From: Bradyrhizobium sp.
GTDB lineage: Bacteria; Pseudomonadota; Alphaproteobacteria; Rhizobiales; Xanthobacteraceae
Direction: 5' to 3'
DNA length: 50,430 nucleotides
Assembly (NCBI RefSeq): GCF_004799445.1
Contig: NZ_SSNA01000229.1
Coordinates: 1-50,430, forward strand
Shown: positions 6,904 through 15,738 of the stretch, piece by piece
How the letters are laid out: each line of letters starts with the position of its first letter
How positions within the stretch are numbered: position 1 is the stretch's first letter
Notes under the pieces: generated by a model
Databases searched by the model: none
Told to the model about the DNA's origin: nothing
Seen by the model: only the letters and a program-made list of their open reading frames with translations
Made by a program: the position numbers and the translations under genes

Positions 6904-7820
6904 GCGACGTCGCCATGCAGAGCCTGTCATCCGGTGCCGCAGATGCAGGACGGCTGGCCTCGCTGCTCGGCGTTGCCTTGCGGGAAATCAAGCTGCACCG
7001 GTTTCCTGACGGGGAAATACGCGTGACGGTCGGCGCTGCCGCCGCGACGACGATCATCTATGCCCCCCTCGACCAGCCAAATGACAAGCTCATTGCTCTC
7101 CTGTTCGCCGCGGAAGCGCTTCGCCGGGCAGGCACCAGGCGGCTCGTGCTGCTGGCGCCCTATCTCTGCTACATGCGCCAGGATGCAGCCTTCAGCGAAG
7201 GCGAAGCGATCAGCCAAAAGGCGGTCGGCCGGCTCATTTCAGGAATTGTGGATCGCGTGATCACGGTGGATGCCCATCTCCACCGCACGCCCGACATCAG
7301 CGCGGTTTTCCCCGGTATCGAGGCGGAAGACCTGTCGGCCATGCCGGCGATCGCCAATTCGCTGCGCTCGGCCGGGATCGATCCGGCAACGATCGTGGCC
7401 GGCCCCGACGCGGAATCTGCGCCTTGGGTGAGCGATCTCGCCGGCAAGCTCGGACTGGCGCACATGGTTGCGCGGAAAATCCGCCGCGGCGACCGCTCCG
7501 TCGAGATCGCGCTCACCGACCCGGCATCGGTCGCCGGCCGGCCGGTGCTGCTGGTTGACGATATCGTCTCAAGCGGCGGCACTTTGATTGGCTGCGCCAA
7601 GGCGCTCATCGCCGCGGGCGCCACAGCGGTCGACGCGGTCATTACGCATGCGCTGTTTCCACACGAAATGGCCGCCAAGTTCAGAGACGCCGGCATTCGC
7701 TCCTTGCGCTCGACGTCCAGCGTGCCGCACCCCACCAACGCGATCCCGCTCGATGACATCTTCGCGGCCGCGCTGCGCGGCGAGGTGAATGGCACTACCC
7801 TCCCGGAGATCACAACATGA
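6900..7820 (+). CDS. Ribose-phosphate pyrophosphokinase (PRPP synthetase) paralogue
   Basis: A 306-residue Prs-family protein. The visible motifs are HRFPDGEIRV near the N-terminus (ATP-binding side), YLCYMRQDAAFSEGEAIS, VDAHLHRTPDI, and the PRPP-binding loop LVDDIVSSGGTL (about residues 218-229). Prs transfers pyrophosphate from ATP to ribose 5-phosphate to make PRPP, the ribose donor for nucleotide, histidine and tryptophan synthesis. The GTG start at 6900 overlaps the stop of the phosphorylase gene (GTGA); an ATG at 6915 is the alternative. Its own stop overlaps the ATG of the next gene. The protein is divergent and slightly shorter than the essential housekeeping Prs (about 310-317), which is presumably encoded elsewhere; here it is likely a dedicated salvage paralogue. 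Confidence 0.9.
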   Translation: MSDVAMQSLSSGAADAGRLASLLGVALREIKLHRFPDGEIRVTVGAAAATTIIYAPLDQPNDKLIALLFAAEALRRAGTRRLVLLAPYLCYMRQDAAFSEGEAISQKAVGRLISGIVDRVITVDAHLHRTPDISAVFPGIEAEDLSAMPAIANSLRSAGIDPATIVAGPDAESAPWVSDLAGKLGLAHMVARKIRRGDRSVEIALTDPASVAGRPVLLVDDIVSSGGTLIGCAKALIAAGATAVDAVITHALFPHEMAAKFRDAGIRSLRSTSSVPHPTNAIPLDDIFAAALRGEVNGTTLPEITT

Positions 7821-9427
7821 GCGTGACCATTCGATTTTGCGGCGCGGCGCACACGGTAACGGGCTCGTGCTATCTGCTTGAAACGCCGTCCGGGCGTTTC
7901 CTGATCGACTGCGGCCTGTTCCAGGGGCAGAAGACCCTGAAGGAACTCAATTACGGCGCCTTTCCGTTTCGGCCCGCCGATGTCGATGCCGTGGTTCTGA
8001 CGCATGCCCATATCGACCACAGCGGGCTGTTGCCGAAGCTGGTGCGCGAAGGCTTCCGCGGCAGAATTCTGGCGACGCGCGGCACCATTGACCTGTGTTC
8101 CTATATGTTGCCGGATGCCGGAAGCATTCAGGAGTCGGAGGTCGCGGCCCTCAACCGGCGCAATTCGGCGCGTGGCAGAGCCGAGGTCAGCCCCATCTAC
8201 ACCCAGGCCGACGCCGTCGCATCGCTGCAATCGTTCCAGCCGGTCGAATACGAGACCTGGGTCGGTGTGATACCGCGCGTTCGCGCGCGCTACTGGAATG
8301 CCGGTCATCTTTTGGGCTCGGCCTCGATCGAACTTGAGTTCGAGGGTGAAGGCGCTGCGGGTCAACCGTTGCGCCTGCTCGCGTCCGGCGATGTCGGCCC
8401 CGACGCCAAGCTGCTCGAGCCCGATCCGAAGGCGCCAGCCGGGTTCGATTACGTCATCTCGGAATCGACCTATGGCGACCGGATTCGCGCCGCGACGACG
8501 CCGCAACAGCGCCGCCAGCGTCTCGCCGCAGAAGTCAAAGACGCCGCGGCGGCGAAAGGCGCCCTGCTCATCCCCGCCTTTGCGGTCGAACGCACCCAGG
8601 AATTGATCGTCGATCTGGTCGATCTGATGGAACGCGGCGAGATTCCGCCGGCGCCGATTTTTCTGGATTCGCCCCTGGCGATCCACGCCACCGAAGTGTT
8701 CCGGAAACATGCCGCGAGCCTCGATGCGGATATCGACGTCAATCGCCTGTTCAGCTCCTCGCATCTGCGATTTACCGAGACTGTCGACGAAAGCAAATCG
8801 ATCGCAAAGCTGACCGGCTTTCATATCATCATCGCCGCAAGCGGCATGTGCGATGCCGGGCGGATTCGGCATCACCTCAAGCACTGGCTCTGGAGCAGCC
8901 GGGCCACCGTGCTGCTGGTCGGCTATCAGGCGCACGGCACCCTCGGCCGGTTTCTTCAGGAAGGCGCCAAGGCTGTCCGGATCCAGGGCGAGGAGATCAG
9001 GGTGGCCGCCCGCATCCGCATGATGGATGAATATTCCGGGCATGCCGACGGGAGTGAAATCACGCGATGGATCGCCGCGCGCCGCCCGATTCAACGAGGC
9101 CTGTTCCTCGTCCACGGCGAGGAGCAGGCGATCGCTGGTCTCGCCGCGCGCGTCGCGGAGCGGATCATTCCCTCGGCGAAACTCTTTCAGCCGGTGCTCG
9201 ACGACATTTACGAGCTTTCAACGCCGGCGCCCACGCTGCTGGACGTCGCACATCGCCGCCGCCTCGCCCCTGAAGCGGTGATCCATCTTGATTGGCACAA
9301 CGAGATGTCGAGGCTTGTGCTCGATATCAACGATCAGATCGCGGCGGCGGCCGATGACCGCGCCCGCGGCGTCATCATCCGCCGGCTGCGACGCGCGCTG
9401 GCGGATCGGGCTGAACCTGCGGCCTGA
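7817..9427 (+). CDS. Beta-CASP metallo-beta-lactamase RNase/exonuclease
   Basis: A 536-residue zinc-dependent nuclease of the CPSF73/YSH1-like group. The HxHxDH zinc motif is THAHIDHSG, with H63, H65, D67 and H68. The N-terminal lactamase fold continues with GHLLGSASIELEF and SGDVG; the beta-CASP part has ESTYGDR, LIPAFAVERTQELI and FHIIIAASGMCDAGRIRHHL; the C-terminal RNA-specificity motif is EYSGHADGSEI. Family members act as endo- and 5'-exoribonucleases in the cytoplasm. The ATG overlaps the stop of the PRPP synthetase gene (ATGA), so the three genes form one translationally coupled operon, suggesting that RNA breakdown products feed the phosphorylase. The C-terminal 60 residues beyond the usual core are helical and charged. 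Confidence 0.93.
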   Translation: MSVTIRFCGAAHTVTGSCYLLETPSGRFLIDCGLFQGQKTLKELNYGAFPFRPADVDAVVLTHAHIDHSGLLPKLVREGFRGRILATRGTIDLCSYMLPDAGSIQESEVAALNRRNSARGRAEVSPIYTQADAVASLQSFQPVEYETWVGVIPRVRARYWNAGHLLGSASIELEFEGEGAAGQPLRLLASGDVGPDAKLLEPDPKAPAGFDYVISESTYGDRIRAATTPQQRRQRLAAEVKDAAAAKGALLIPAFAVERTQELIVDLVDLMERGEIPPAPIFLDSPLAIHATEVFRKHAASLDADIDVNRLFSSSHLRFTETVDESKSIAKLTGFHIIIAASGMCDAGRIRHHLKHWLWSSRATVLLVGYQAHGTLGRFLQEGAKAVRIQGEEIRVAARIRMMDEYSGHADGSEITRWIAARRPIQRGLFLVHGEEQAIAGLAARVAERIIPSAKLFQPVLDDIYELSTPAPTLLDVAHRRRLAPEAVIHLDWHNEMSRLVLDINDQIAAAADDRARGVIIRRLRRALADRAEPAA

Positions 9428-9581
9428 CGCTCGATCATTGGCGGGGAAAGGCACGCCGGACGGAAAAACTGGCCTGATGGCGCTGGCCCTGATGCGGCCG
9501 AGATGGGATAATCGGACATTGATCGGCTGGGGGCCCTTTGAGCCCGCGCCGCCGGACACTGGATATGCTGGATTTCATGGG

Positions 9582-12500
9582 ATGACCGCGCTTCCCCCGG
9601 CCGTGGAGACCGATCTCAGCGAGGAGAATGAGCGTCTGCGAGGCGAATTGCGCGCGGCCAGGGATCGCCAGGCCGCCGGCGCCGAAATCCTGCGCACCAT
9701 CGCCGGCGCGCCGGGCGATGCCGAGCGCTCGTTGCAGCGGATCGCCGAGATCACCGAGCGGCTGTTCGGTGCCTCGAGCGTCTCGCTGCTGATCGCCGAC
9801 GGCGAGCGCTGGGGCCGGACCATCCGCGTCGGCGCCGGCTCGGAGCGGATCGCCACCGCGATCCCGCTGGCGCATGTCGCTATCACTTCGCAGTTCATGC
9901 CGGGCGCGGTCTATCTCGAAAACCGCCAGGTCCACGTTCCAGACACCGATGATCCCGCGGCGATGGCCCGCTGGCCGGGGCTTGCACCGGCGCGGACCGC
10001 TGGCACCCGCACCATGTCGGGCACGCCGCTTCGGCGCGAGGGCCGGGCCATTGGCGCGCTGATCGTGCACCGCGACCGCCCCGTGCCCTTCACGGAGGAC
10101 GAACTGGCGCTGCTGCAGAGCTTTGCCGACCAGGCCGCGATCGCGACCGAGAACGCGCGGCTGTTCAACGAGACCCAGGAGGCGCTGGCCCGGCAGACCG
10201 CGACATCCGAGATTCTGCGCGTCATCAGTCAATCGCCGACCGACGTGCAGCCGGTCTTCGACGCCATCGTGCTCACCGCCACGCGGCTGTTCCGCCGCGA
10301 CCTGGCGTTCATCCTGGAGTGCGACGCCACCACCTACTGGCCCGTAGCCACGGCGGGGCCGGAAGGACTCCGCCCTCCCCCCGATCTCGGGGCTGTGGCG
10401 ATCGATACCGACGCCAATTTCCCGTCGCGCGTCATCGTCACCGGGAAAAATCTGCATTTGCCGGATTGGTCGGCGGTCGAACTGCCCGACTATGAGCGCA
10501 TGGTCCACGAGACGTTAGGCATCAACTCGGCGCTGTACCTGCCGCTGCTGCGCGAGGGGAAATGCATTGGCCTGCTCGGCATCGCCGGAAAACAGGCTGG
10601 AATTTTCGGCGAGAGCGAAATCGCGCTGGCCGAATCCTTCCGCGACCAGGCCCTGATCGCGATCGAGAATACCCGACTGTTCAACGAGACCAGGGAGGCG
10701 CTGGAGCGGCAGACCGCCACGGCCGATATCCTCAAGGTCATCGCCAGTTCGCCCAATGACGTGCAGCCGGTGTTCGAGGCCATCGCGGCCAGCGCCAAAA
10801 GGCTGCTCGGCGGCTTCTCCGCCACGGTCGTGCGCTTCGTCGGCGACGCGCTTCACCTGGTGGCGTTCACGCCGACGAATGCAACAGCAGACCAGGCGCT
10901 GCAGGCTTCGTTCCCGATGCCACTCGCGGTGTTTTCGTCTTTCAACCTGGTTCGCGGCGGCCAGACCGTGCAGTTCACCGATACCGAATTGGAGGATGTG
11001 CCGCGAGTAAACAGGGAGATCGCGCGGTTGCGCGGTTACCGCAGCATGGTGTTCACGCCGCTGATGAGCAACGGAACGCCCATCGGCATGATCAGCGTCA
11101 CGCGAAAGGAGCCCGGCTCGTTCAGCACCCATTACGTCCAGCTGCTGCAGACCTTCGCCGACCAAGCCGTGATCGCCATCGAGAACGTGCGGCTGTTCAA
11201 TGAGACCAAGGAGGCGCTGGAGCGGCAGACCGCGACCGCCGACATCCTCAAGGTCATCGCCAGCTCGCCCTCGGACGTGCAGCCGGTGTTCGAGGCCATC
11301 GCGGAGCGATCGAAAAGGCTGGTCGATGCCCTGTCGACCACGGTGTTCCGGCTTGTCGACGGCGTGATGCACCTGAGGGCTTTCACGCCCACCAATCCGG
11401 AAGCCGATGCGACCCTCAAGGCCATATTCCCCGTTCCGCTGTTGAGTTTTAGTTGGGGCGAAGCGATCGCCAGAGGCGAGATTTTCCGGGTGATCGATAC
11501 CGAACAAGAGATACCTGCTATACGCGACCTGGCGCGACTTCGCGGCTTTCGCAGCATGCTGTTCGTACCTCTGTTGCGTGACAGGACGCCGATAGGTGTG
11601 ATCGCGGTGACCCGGGTCGAGCCCGGCCCGTACGTCGAACATCACGTCCAGCTGCTGCAGACTTTCGCCGATCAAGCGGTGATCGCGATCGAGAACGCGC
11701 GGCTGTTCGACGAAGTGCAGGCACGAACCCGCGACCTCGCGGAGGGGCTCCAACAACAGACGGCGACCGCCGAGGTGCTGAAAGTCATCAGCCGCTCGGT
11801 TTTCGATCTGCAGTCTGTGCTCGATACCCTCGTCGAGTCTGCCTACAAACTCTGCGGCGCCAATCTGGGCCTGCTCTACCTGCGGGGCGATGAGGCCTTT
11901 GAATGCAAGGCGATCGCCGGCGTCGGCGTCGCGGAAGCGAGCCTCCTGTTCAAGGGACGCCCGATACGCGCAGGCCGCGGCACCGCCGCGGAACGCGTGA
12001 TCCTGACCGGAGAAGTGCAGAGCATCACCGACTTCTTCGCGGATCCGGAAATGGATCCCAAGATCCGGGAGGCAATTCGAACCGCCGGTGGTTCGGATTC
12101 GAGCATTGGCCAAATTCGTTCGACACTGGCCGTCCCCATGACACGCGACAATGCCGTGATCGGCGTGATGGTGATTGCGCGTTCGCAAACCGGGCCGTTC
12201 CCTCAACGCCAGATCGAACTGCTGCAGACCTTCGCCGACCAGGCGGTGATCGCGATCGAGAATGTCCGGCTGTTCGACGAGGTGCAGGCACGAACCCGGG
12301 AGCTGTCGCAATCGCTCGATGAATTGCGAACCGCGCAGGACCGCCTGGTGCAGACCGAGAAACTGGCCTCGCTCGGCCAGCTCACGGCGGGCATTGCCCA
12401 CGAGATCAAGAACCCGCTCAATTTTGTCAACAATTTCTCAGCATTGTCAGCCGAATTGACCGATGAGCTCAACGACGTGTTGAAGTCGGCCACCCTCGCC

Positions 12501-13160
12501 GGCAACATCCGCGAAGAAGTCGATGAACTGACGGGCCTGCTGAAAGACAATCTCGAGAAGGTTGTCCAGCACGGCAAGCGCGCCGATTCCATCGTCAAGA
12601 ACATGCTGCTGCATTCGCGCGAGGGAAGCGGCGAGCATCGGCCCGCGGACATCAATGCACTTCTGGAGGAGAGCCTCAATCTCGCCTATCACGGTGCCCG
12701 CGCCGAGAAGCCGCAATTCAACGTCACCCTGCAGAGGGATTTCGACGAGGCGGCCGGCACGATCGAGGTGTTCCCGCAGGAAATCACCCGGGTATTCCTG
12801 AATTTGATCTCAAACGGATTTTATGCGGTAACCAGACGCAAGATGGAGATTGGCCATTCAGGCTTCGACCCGATCGTCAGCGCGACCACGAGAAACCTCG
12901 GCCACGCCGTGGAAATCCGCATTCGCGACAATGGCACCGGCATCCCGGCCGAGGTGAAGGAAAAAATGTTCAACCCGTTCTTCACGACCAAGCCGGCCGG
13001 CGAAGGCACCGGGCTTGGCCTGTCGATGAGCCACGACATCATCGTGAAACAACACGGTGGCAGGATCGAGGTGGAAACGGAGCCCGGACGGTTCACGGAA
13101 TTCACCATCGTTTTGCCGCGGGCGAGCGCCCAATCAGACAAGAATAGAGGTCCGACGTGA
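9582..13160 (+). CDS. Soluble histidine kinase with five tandem GAF domains
   Basis: A 1,192-residue hybrid-free sensor kinase. After a short coiled coil (SEENERLRGELRAARDR) come five GAF modules at roughly residues 35-185, 215-365, 390-540, 560-710 and 735-900, each ending in a near-identical linker such as LLQTFADQAVIAIENVRLFN followed by RQTATADILKVIASSP. Then come a HisKA domain with phosphoacceptor H940 in AGIAHEIKNPLNF and a HATPase_c domain (about 1045-1185; NLISNGFYAV, DNGTGIP, GEGTGLGLSMSH). There is no membrane segment, so the signal is cytoplasmic. GAF ligands can be cyclic nucleotides, haem, redox centres or bilins; no diagnostic ligand residue is obvious. The start at 9582 (MTALPPAVETD) is preferred; ATG 9478 is an upstream alternative. 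The stop overlaps the GTG of the response regulator gene. Confidence 0.92.
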   Translation: MTALPPAVETDLSEENERLRGELRAARDRQAAGAEILRTIAGAPGDAERSLQRIAEITERLFGASSVSLLIADGERWGRTIRVGAGSERIATAIPLAHVAITSQFMPGAVYLENRQVHVPDTDDPAAMARWPGLAPARTAGTRTMSGTPLRREGRAIGALIVHRDRPVPFTEDELALLQSFADQAAIATENARLFNETQEALARQTATSEILRVISQSPTDVQPVFDAIVLTATRLFRRDLAFILECDATTYWPVATAGPEGLRPPPDLGAVAIDTDANFPSRVIVTGKNLHLPDWSAVELPDYERMVHETLGINSALYLPLLREGKCIGLLGIAGKQAGIFGESEIALAESFRDQALIAIENTRLFNETREALERQTATADILKVIASSPNDVQPVFEAIAASAKRLLGGFSATVVRFVGDALHLVAFTPTNATADQALQASFPMPLAVFSSFNLVRGGQTVQFTDTELEDVPRVNREIARLRGYRSMVFTPLMSNGTPIGMISVTRKEPGSFSTHYVQLLQTFADQAVIAIENVRLFNETKEALERQTATADILKVIASSPSDVQPVFEAIAERSKRLVDALSTTVFRLVDGVMHLRAFTPTNPEADATLKAIFPVPLLSFSWGEAIARGEIFRVIDTEQEIPAIRDLARLRGFRSMLFVPLLRDRTPIGVIAVTRVEPGPYVEHHVQLLQTFADQAVIAIENARLFDEVQARTRDLAEGLQQQTATAEVLKVISRSVFDLQSVLDTLVESAYKLCGANLGLLYLRGDEAFECKAIAGVGVAEASLLFKGRPIRAGRGTAAERVILTGEVQSITDFFADPEMDPKIREAIRTAGGSDSSIGQIRSTLAVPMTRDNAVIGVMVIARSQTGPFPQRQIELLQTFADQAVIAIENVRLFDEVQARTRELSQSLDELRTAQDRLVQTEKLASLGQLTAGIAHEIKNPLNFVNNFSALSAELTDELNDVLKSATLAGNIREEVDELTGLLKDNLEKVVQHGKRADSIVKNMLLHSREGSGEHRPADINALLEESLNLAYHGARAEKPQFNVTLQRDFDEAAGTIEVFPQEITRVFLNLISNGFYAVTRRKMEIGHSGFDPIVSATTRNLGHAVEIRIRDNGTGIPAEVKEKMFNPFFTTKPAGEGTGLGLSMSHDIIVKQHGGRIEVETEPGRFTEFTIVLPRASAQSDKNRGPT

Positions 13161-13546
13161 ACGTTTTGGTTCTTGTGGTCGATGACGAGCCCGATGTCGA
13201 AGCGTTGTTCCGCCAGCAATTCAGGCGCGACCTTCGCGCGCAGCGGTTCGTGATGGACTTTGCCATTTCGGCCGCCGACGCGCTGGCGCGCATTGCCGAC
13301 ACCATCGAGCAATCGCTGATCCTGATCCTGTCCGACATCAACATGCCCGGCATGACCGGACTCGAAATGCTGCCCAGGGTGAAGGCGATACGCCCCGAGG
13401 TTCCCGTGATCATGATTACCGCCTACGGCGACCCCGAAACCAAACGCAAGGCGCTGGCAGGCGGCGCAAGCGGATTGCTGACCAAGCCGATCGACTTCAC
13501 CGTGCTGCGCGAGGAAATCGACACCAGACTGCAGCAGGCGAGCTAG
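13157..13546 (+). CDS. Single-domain response regulator (CheY-like)
   Basis: A 129-residue receiver domain with no output domain. The acidic pocket DDEPD is near the N-terminus, the phosphoacceptor is D60 in LSDINMPGMTG, the conserved Thr is in VIMITAYG and the conserved Lys is in LLTKPIDF. It starts with GTG overlapping the TGA of the five-GAF kinase (GTGA), so the two are coupled and very likely partners. Without an output domain it must act by protein interaction or as a phosphorelay intermediate. It is slightly longer than CheY because of an insertion in the first helices (DLRAQRFVMDF). Confidence 0.93.
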   Translation: MNVLVLVVDDEPDVEALFRQQFRRDLRAQRFVMDFAISAADALARIADTIEQSLILILSDINMPGMTGLEMLPRVKAIRPEVPVIMITAYGDPETKRKALAGGASGLLTKPIDFTVLREEIDTRLQQAS

Positions 13547-13580
13547 CTCGAAGCTCCCTCTCCCGCCAATGCCGCCATCT

Positions 13581-13802
13581 CTACGGCTTGAAGAACGCGG
13601 GATCGTTCAGCGCCTTGATCATGGTGTCCACCATGTCGGCGGCGCCGTGGTCCTCGCGCTCCTCCAGAAGCTCCCACATCTTGCGCAAATTGGCGCGCAT
13701 CGGCGCCTTCAGTGAGGGATCGCGCTCGATCAGCGTCCGCGCGATGCAGAAGGCAATGCCTTCGGTGCCCATCCGGGCCTGCTCGACGGTGGGTTTGCTC
13801 AT
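13581..13802 (-). CDS. Small conserved-looking hypothetical protein, 73 residues
   Basis: MSKPTVEQARMGTEGIAFCI begins a 73-residue helical protein ending NDPAFFKP. AAGGAG sits about 8 bases before the ATG at 13802, deciding this start over an upstream frame extension to 13886. The middle (PMRANLRKMWELLEEREDHG) is strongly amphipathic. No membrane segment. No family recognised. It is convergent with the response regulator gene, with 34 bases between the two stops. Confidence 0.65.
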   Translation of the reverse strand: MSKPTVEQARMGTEGIAFCIARTLIERDPSLKAPMRANLRKMWELLEEREDHGAADMVDTMIKALNDPAFFKP

Positions 13803-13852
13803 GGCCGGCTCCTTGCAGATTTCAATGTCGGACTTGGTTCGGGGCGCTGTGA

Positions 13853-13947
13853 GAGCATGATCCGCAAAAGTGCGAATCAGTCTCAAGGATCATGCTCAAA
13901 CAGGGAAATGACATCATGATCCGATTCAGCCCAGTCGCATCATGATC
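13853..13947. repeat. Palindromic intergenic repeat (GAGCATGATCC family) with direct repeats
   Basis: GAGCATGATCC (13853-13863) and GGATCATGCTC (13887-13897) form an 11-base perfect inverted repeat. Just beyond it CATCATGATC occurs twice (13912-13921 and 13938-13947). The same core palindrome occurs in better form at 27667-27715, so this is a dispersed REP-like element. It lies between the start of the 73-residue protein gene and the end of the MFS gene. Confidence 0.75.
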
Positions 13948-14010
13948 TAGATGAATTTCGCGCCGATGGGTAGGCCGCAGCGCAAGGAACGGGCAGAACT
14001 CAGCTTTGTC

Positions 14011-15588
14011 CTACTCCGCGATATCGACCGGCCTGGCGGGACCGGCGAGCGGCTTTTCTTCCATCAGGGCCATGCACAGCGATCCCGCGACCATCATCGC
14101 CGCGGCGGCACCGAACACATAGCGGAATGCAGCGATCATGTCGGCGACCGGGATCGAACTCACCGGACCGCGATGCTCGCCGGCCAGTGAAATATCGGCG
14201 CCAAGCGCCATCAGCAGGATCGCGCTGAAGAATGCCACCGTGAACGACGCCATCAATGCGCGGAAGAAGTTTGTCGCCCCGGTAATGGTGCCGATCTGCG
14301 ACCGCGTCACCGCATTCTGCGCCGAAACCGTGCTGACCGGAAACGCGGTGCCGAGACCCAGCGCGAACACCGACAGCAGCACCAGCAACACCCATAGTGG
14401 CAGCGCAAAAAGCGCAAGCGCGCCTCCGGACGCCGCGGCGCACAACATCCCGATGATGGCGACCCGCTTATAGTGTTTGGCGCGCGCCATGGCCCGGCCG
14501 GCAATCGCTGCACCGCCGGTCGAAACGGCCGCCAGCGGGATCAGCGCAAGCCCCGCCTCGCTGGCGCTGAGATGATAGACCACCTCATAGTAAAGCGGCA
14601 GATGCACGGTCAGTCCGAGCATCGCGCCCATCGCAAAGCCGCCGCAAGCCATCGCGTAGGGCACGACCTTTCCGCCCATCAGCGGCAGCGGCAGGAAAGG
14701 CTCTTCGGCATTCCCGACATGCCACACGAACGCCAGCGCGAGCGCGGCCGATGCACCGATCATCGCCACGATCACGGGTGACAGCCAGAGATAGCGGTTG
14801 CCACCCCAGGTCAGCACCAGCATGAATACCACAGCGGCGGCCATCAGCAGCACGCCGCCGAGCCAGTCGACCTTGCGCCTTTTGTGGAATACCGGGATCT
14901 TGGCCATTTTCGGCAGCAGCATCGCCAGCGACGTCAGTCCCAGCGGCACGTTGATCCAGAAGATCATCGACCAGTGCAGATGTTCGGCAAACACCCCACC
15001 CAGGATCGGCCCGCCAATGCCGGCCGCCATCCACACGCCGCTGAAATAGGCCTGGTACTGGCCGCGCTCGCGCGGCGACACGATGTCCGCAATCACGGTC
15101 TGCACGATCGGCAAAATGCCGCCGCCGCCGAGCCCCTGCAGCCCGCGCGCCAGGATCAGCACCGGCATGTTCGGCGCCAGGGCGCACAATAAGGAGCCCG
15201 CGATGAACAGGCTCATCGCGGTGATGATCATGGCGCGGCGGCCGTAGATGTCGCTTAACGTGCCGAATACCGGTGCCACCGCGGTCGATGCCAGCAGATA
15301 GGCGGTGATCACCCATGACAGGCTGGTGACGTCCCGGAATTGGCGACCGATGGTCGGCAATGCCGTAGCGACGATGGTCTGGTCAAGGGCGGCCAGGAAC
15401 ATCGTCAGCATCAGGCTGGTCAGGATGGTCCGGACTTCACTCGGCGTCAGCGGGACGCGCGGCTGAATCGGTGGTGCGTCGCTGATATCGATGATCTCCG
15501 CAGACGCCTGCGCAAGCTCGCCCGCGATCGTTTCGGGCAATGCCTGGTGGTCAGCCGGTTGAGGGCTCTGTCGTTCGAACTTGCTCAT
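14011..15588 (-). CDS. MFS multidrug exporter, DHA2 (14-TM) family
   Basis: A 525-residue proton-coupled drug:H+ antiporter of the inner membrane. After a 55-residue polar N-terminal tail the first helix contains LTMFLAALDQTIVATALPTI, the DHA2 signature (motif D1), followed by motif A-like FGTLSDIYGRRAMI and motif C-like GGPILGGVFAEHLHWSMIFW with INVPLG. About 14 hydrophobic segments can be counted. No membrane fusion partner or regulator is adjacent, so it works alone or with components from elsewhere. The ribosome site before 15588 is weak. The substrate cannot be deduced. Confidence 0.93.
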   Translation of the reverse strand: MSKFERQSPQPADHQALPETIAGELAQASAEIIDISDAPPIQPRVPLTPSEVRTILTSLMLTMFLAALDQTIVATALPTIGRQFRDVTSLSWVITAYLLASTAVAPVFGTLSDIYGRRAMIITAMSLFIAGSLLCALAPNMPVLILARGLQGLGGGGILPIVQTVIADIVSPRERGQYQAYFSGVWMAAGIGGPILGGVFAEHLHWSMIFWINVPLGLTSLAMLLPKMAKIPVFHKRRKVDWLGGVLLMAAAVVFMLVLTWGGNRYLWLSPVIVAMIGASAALALAFVWHVGNAEEPFLPLPLMGGKVVPYAMACGGFAMGAMLGLTVHLPLYYEVVYHLSASEAGLALIPLAAVSTGGAAIAGRAMARAKHYKRVAIIGMLCAAASGGALALFALPLWVLLVLLSVFALGLGTAFPVSTVSAQNAVTRSQIGTITGATNFFRALMASFTVAFFSAILLMALGADISLAGEHRGPVSSIPVADMIAAFRYVFGAAAAMMVAGSLCMALMEEKPLAGPARPVDIAE

Positions 15589-15738
15589 GCGGATTGGTAT
15601 TTTTGCAATGCGACCGGAGGCGGCCCGGGATTCGCCCCCAATTTAGTCGGCAAACCGGGCTTGCGGCAGCGGGTTGCGCGCATGGGTGCGTCCCGCGAGC
15701 GTACCAGCCAACCGTTTGATGGATAACGGGACCTGCCT

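Noticed and set aside
7169..9115. Long minus-strand frame (648 codons) antisense to the PRPP synthetase and RNase genes
   Set aside because: Composition (Gly/Arg/Asp/His) reflects the antisense of high-GC third-position genes; the plus-strand genes have complete motifs.
9288..9581. Extension of the GAF kinase frame back to 9288
   Set aside because: It runs into the RNase gene in another frame; the ATG at 9582 begins the kinase-like sequence.
10515..12401. Minus-strand frame (628 codons) within the five-GAF kinase gene
   Set aside because: Shadow of a repetitive GC-rich gene; its repeated LVEQPRVLDRDHRL-type pieces are just reverse complements of the GAF linkers.
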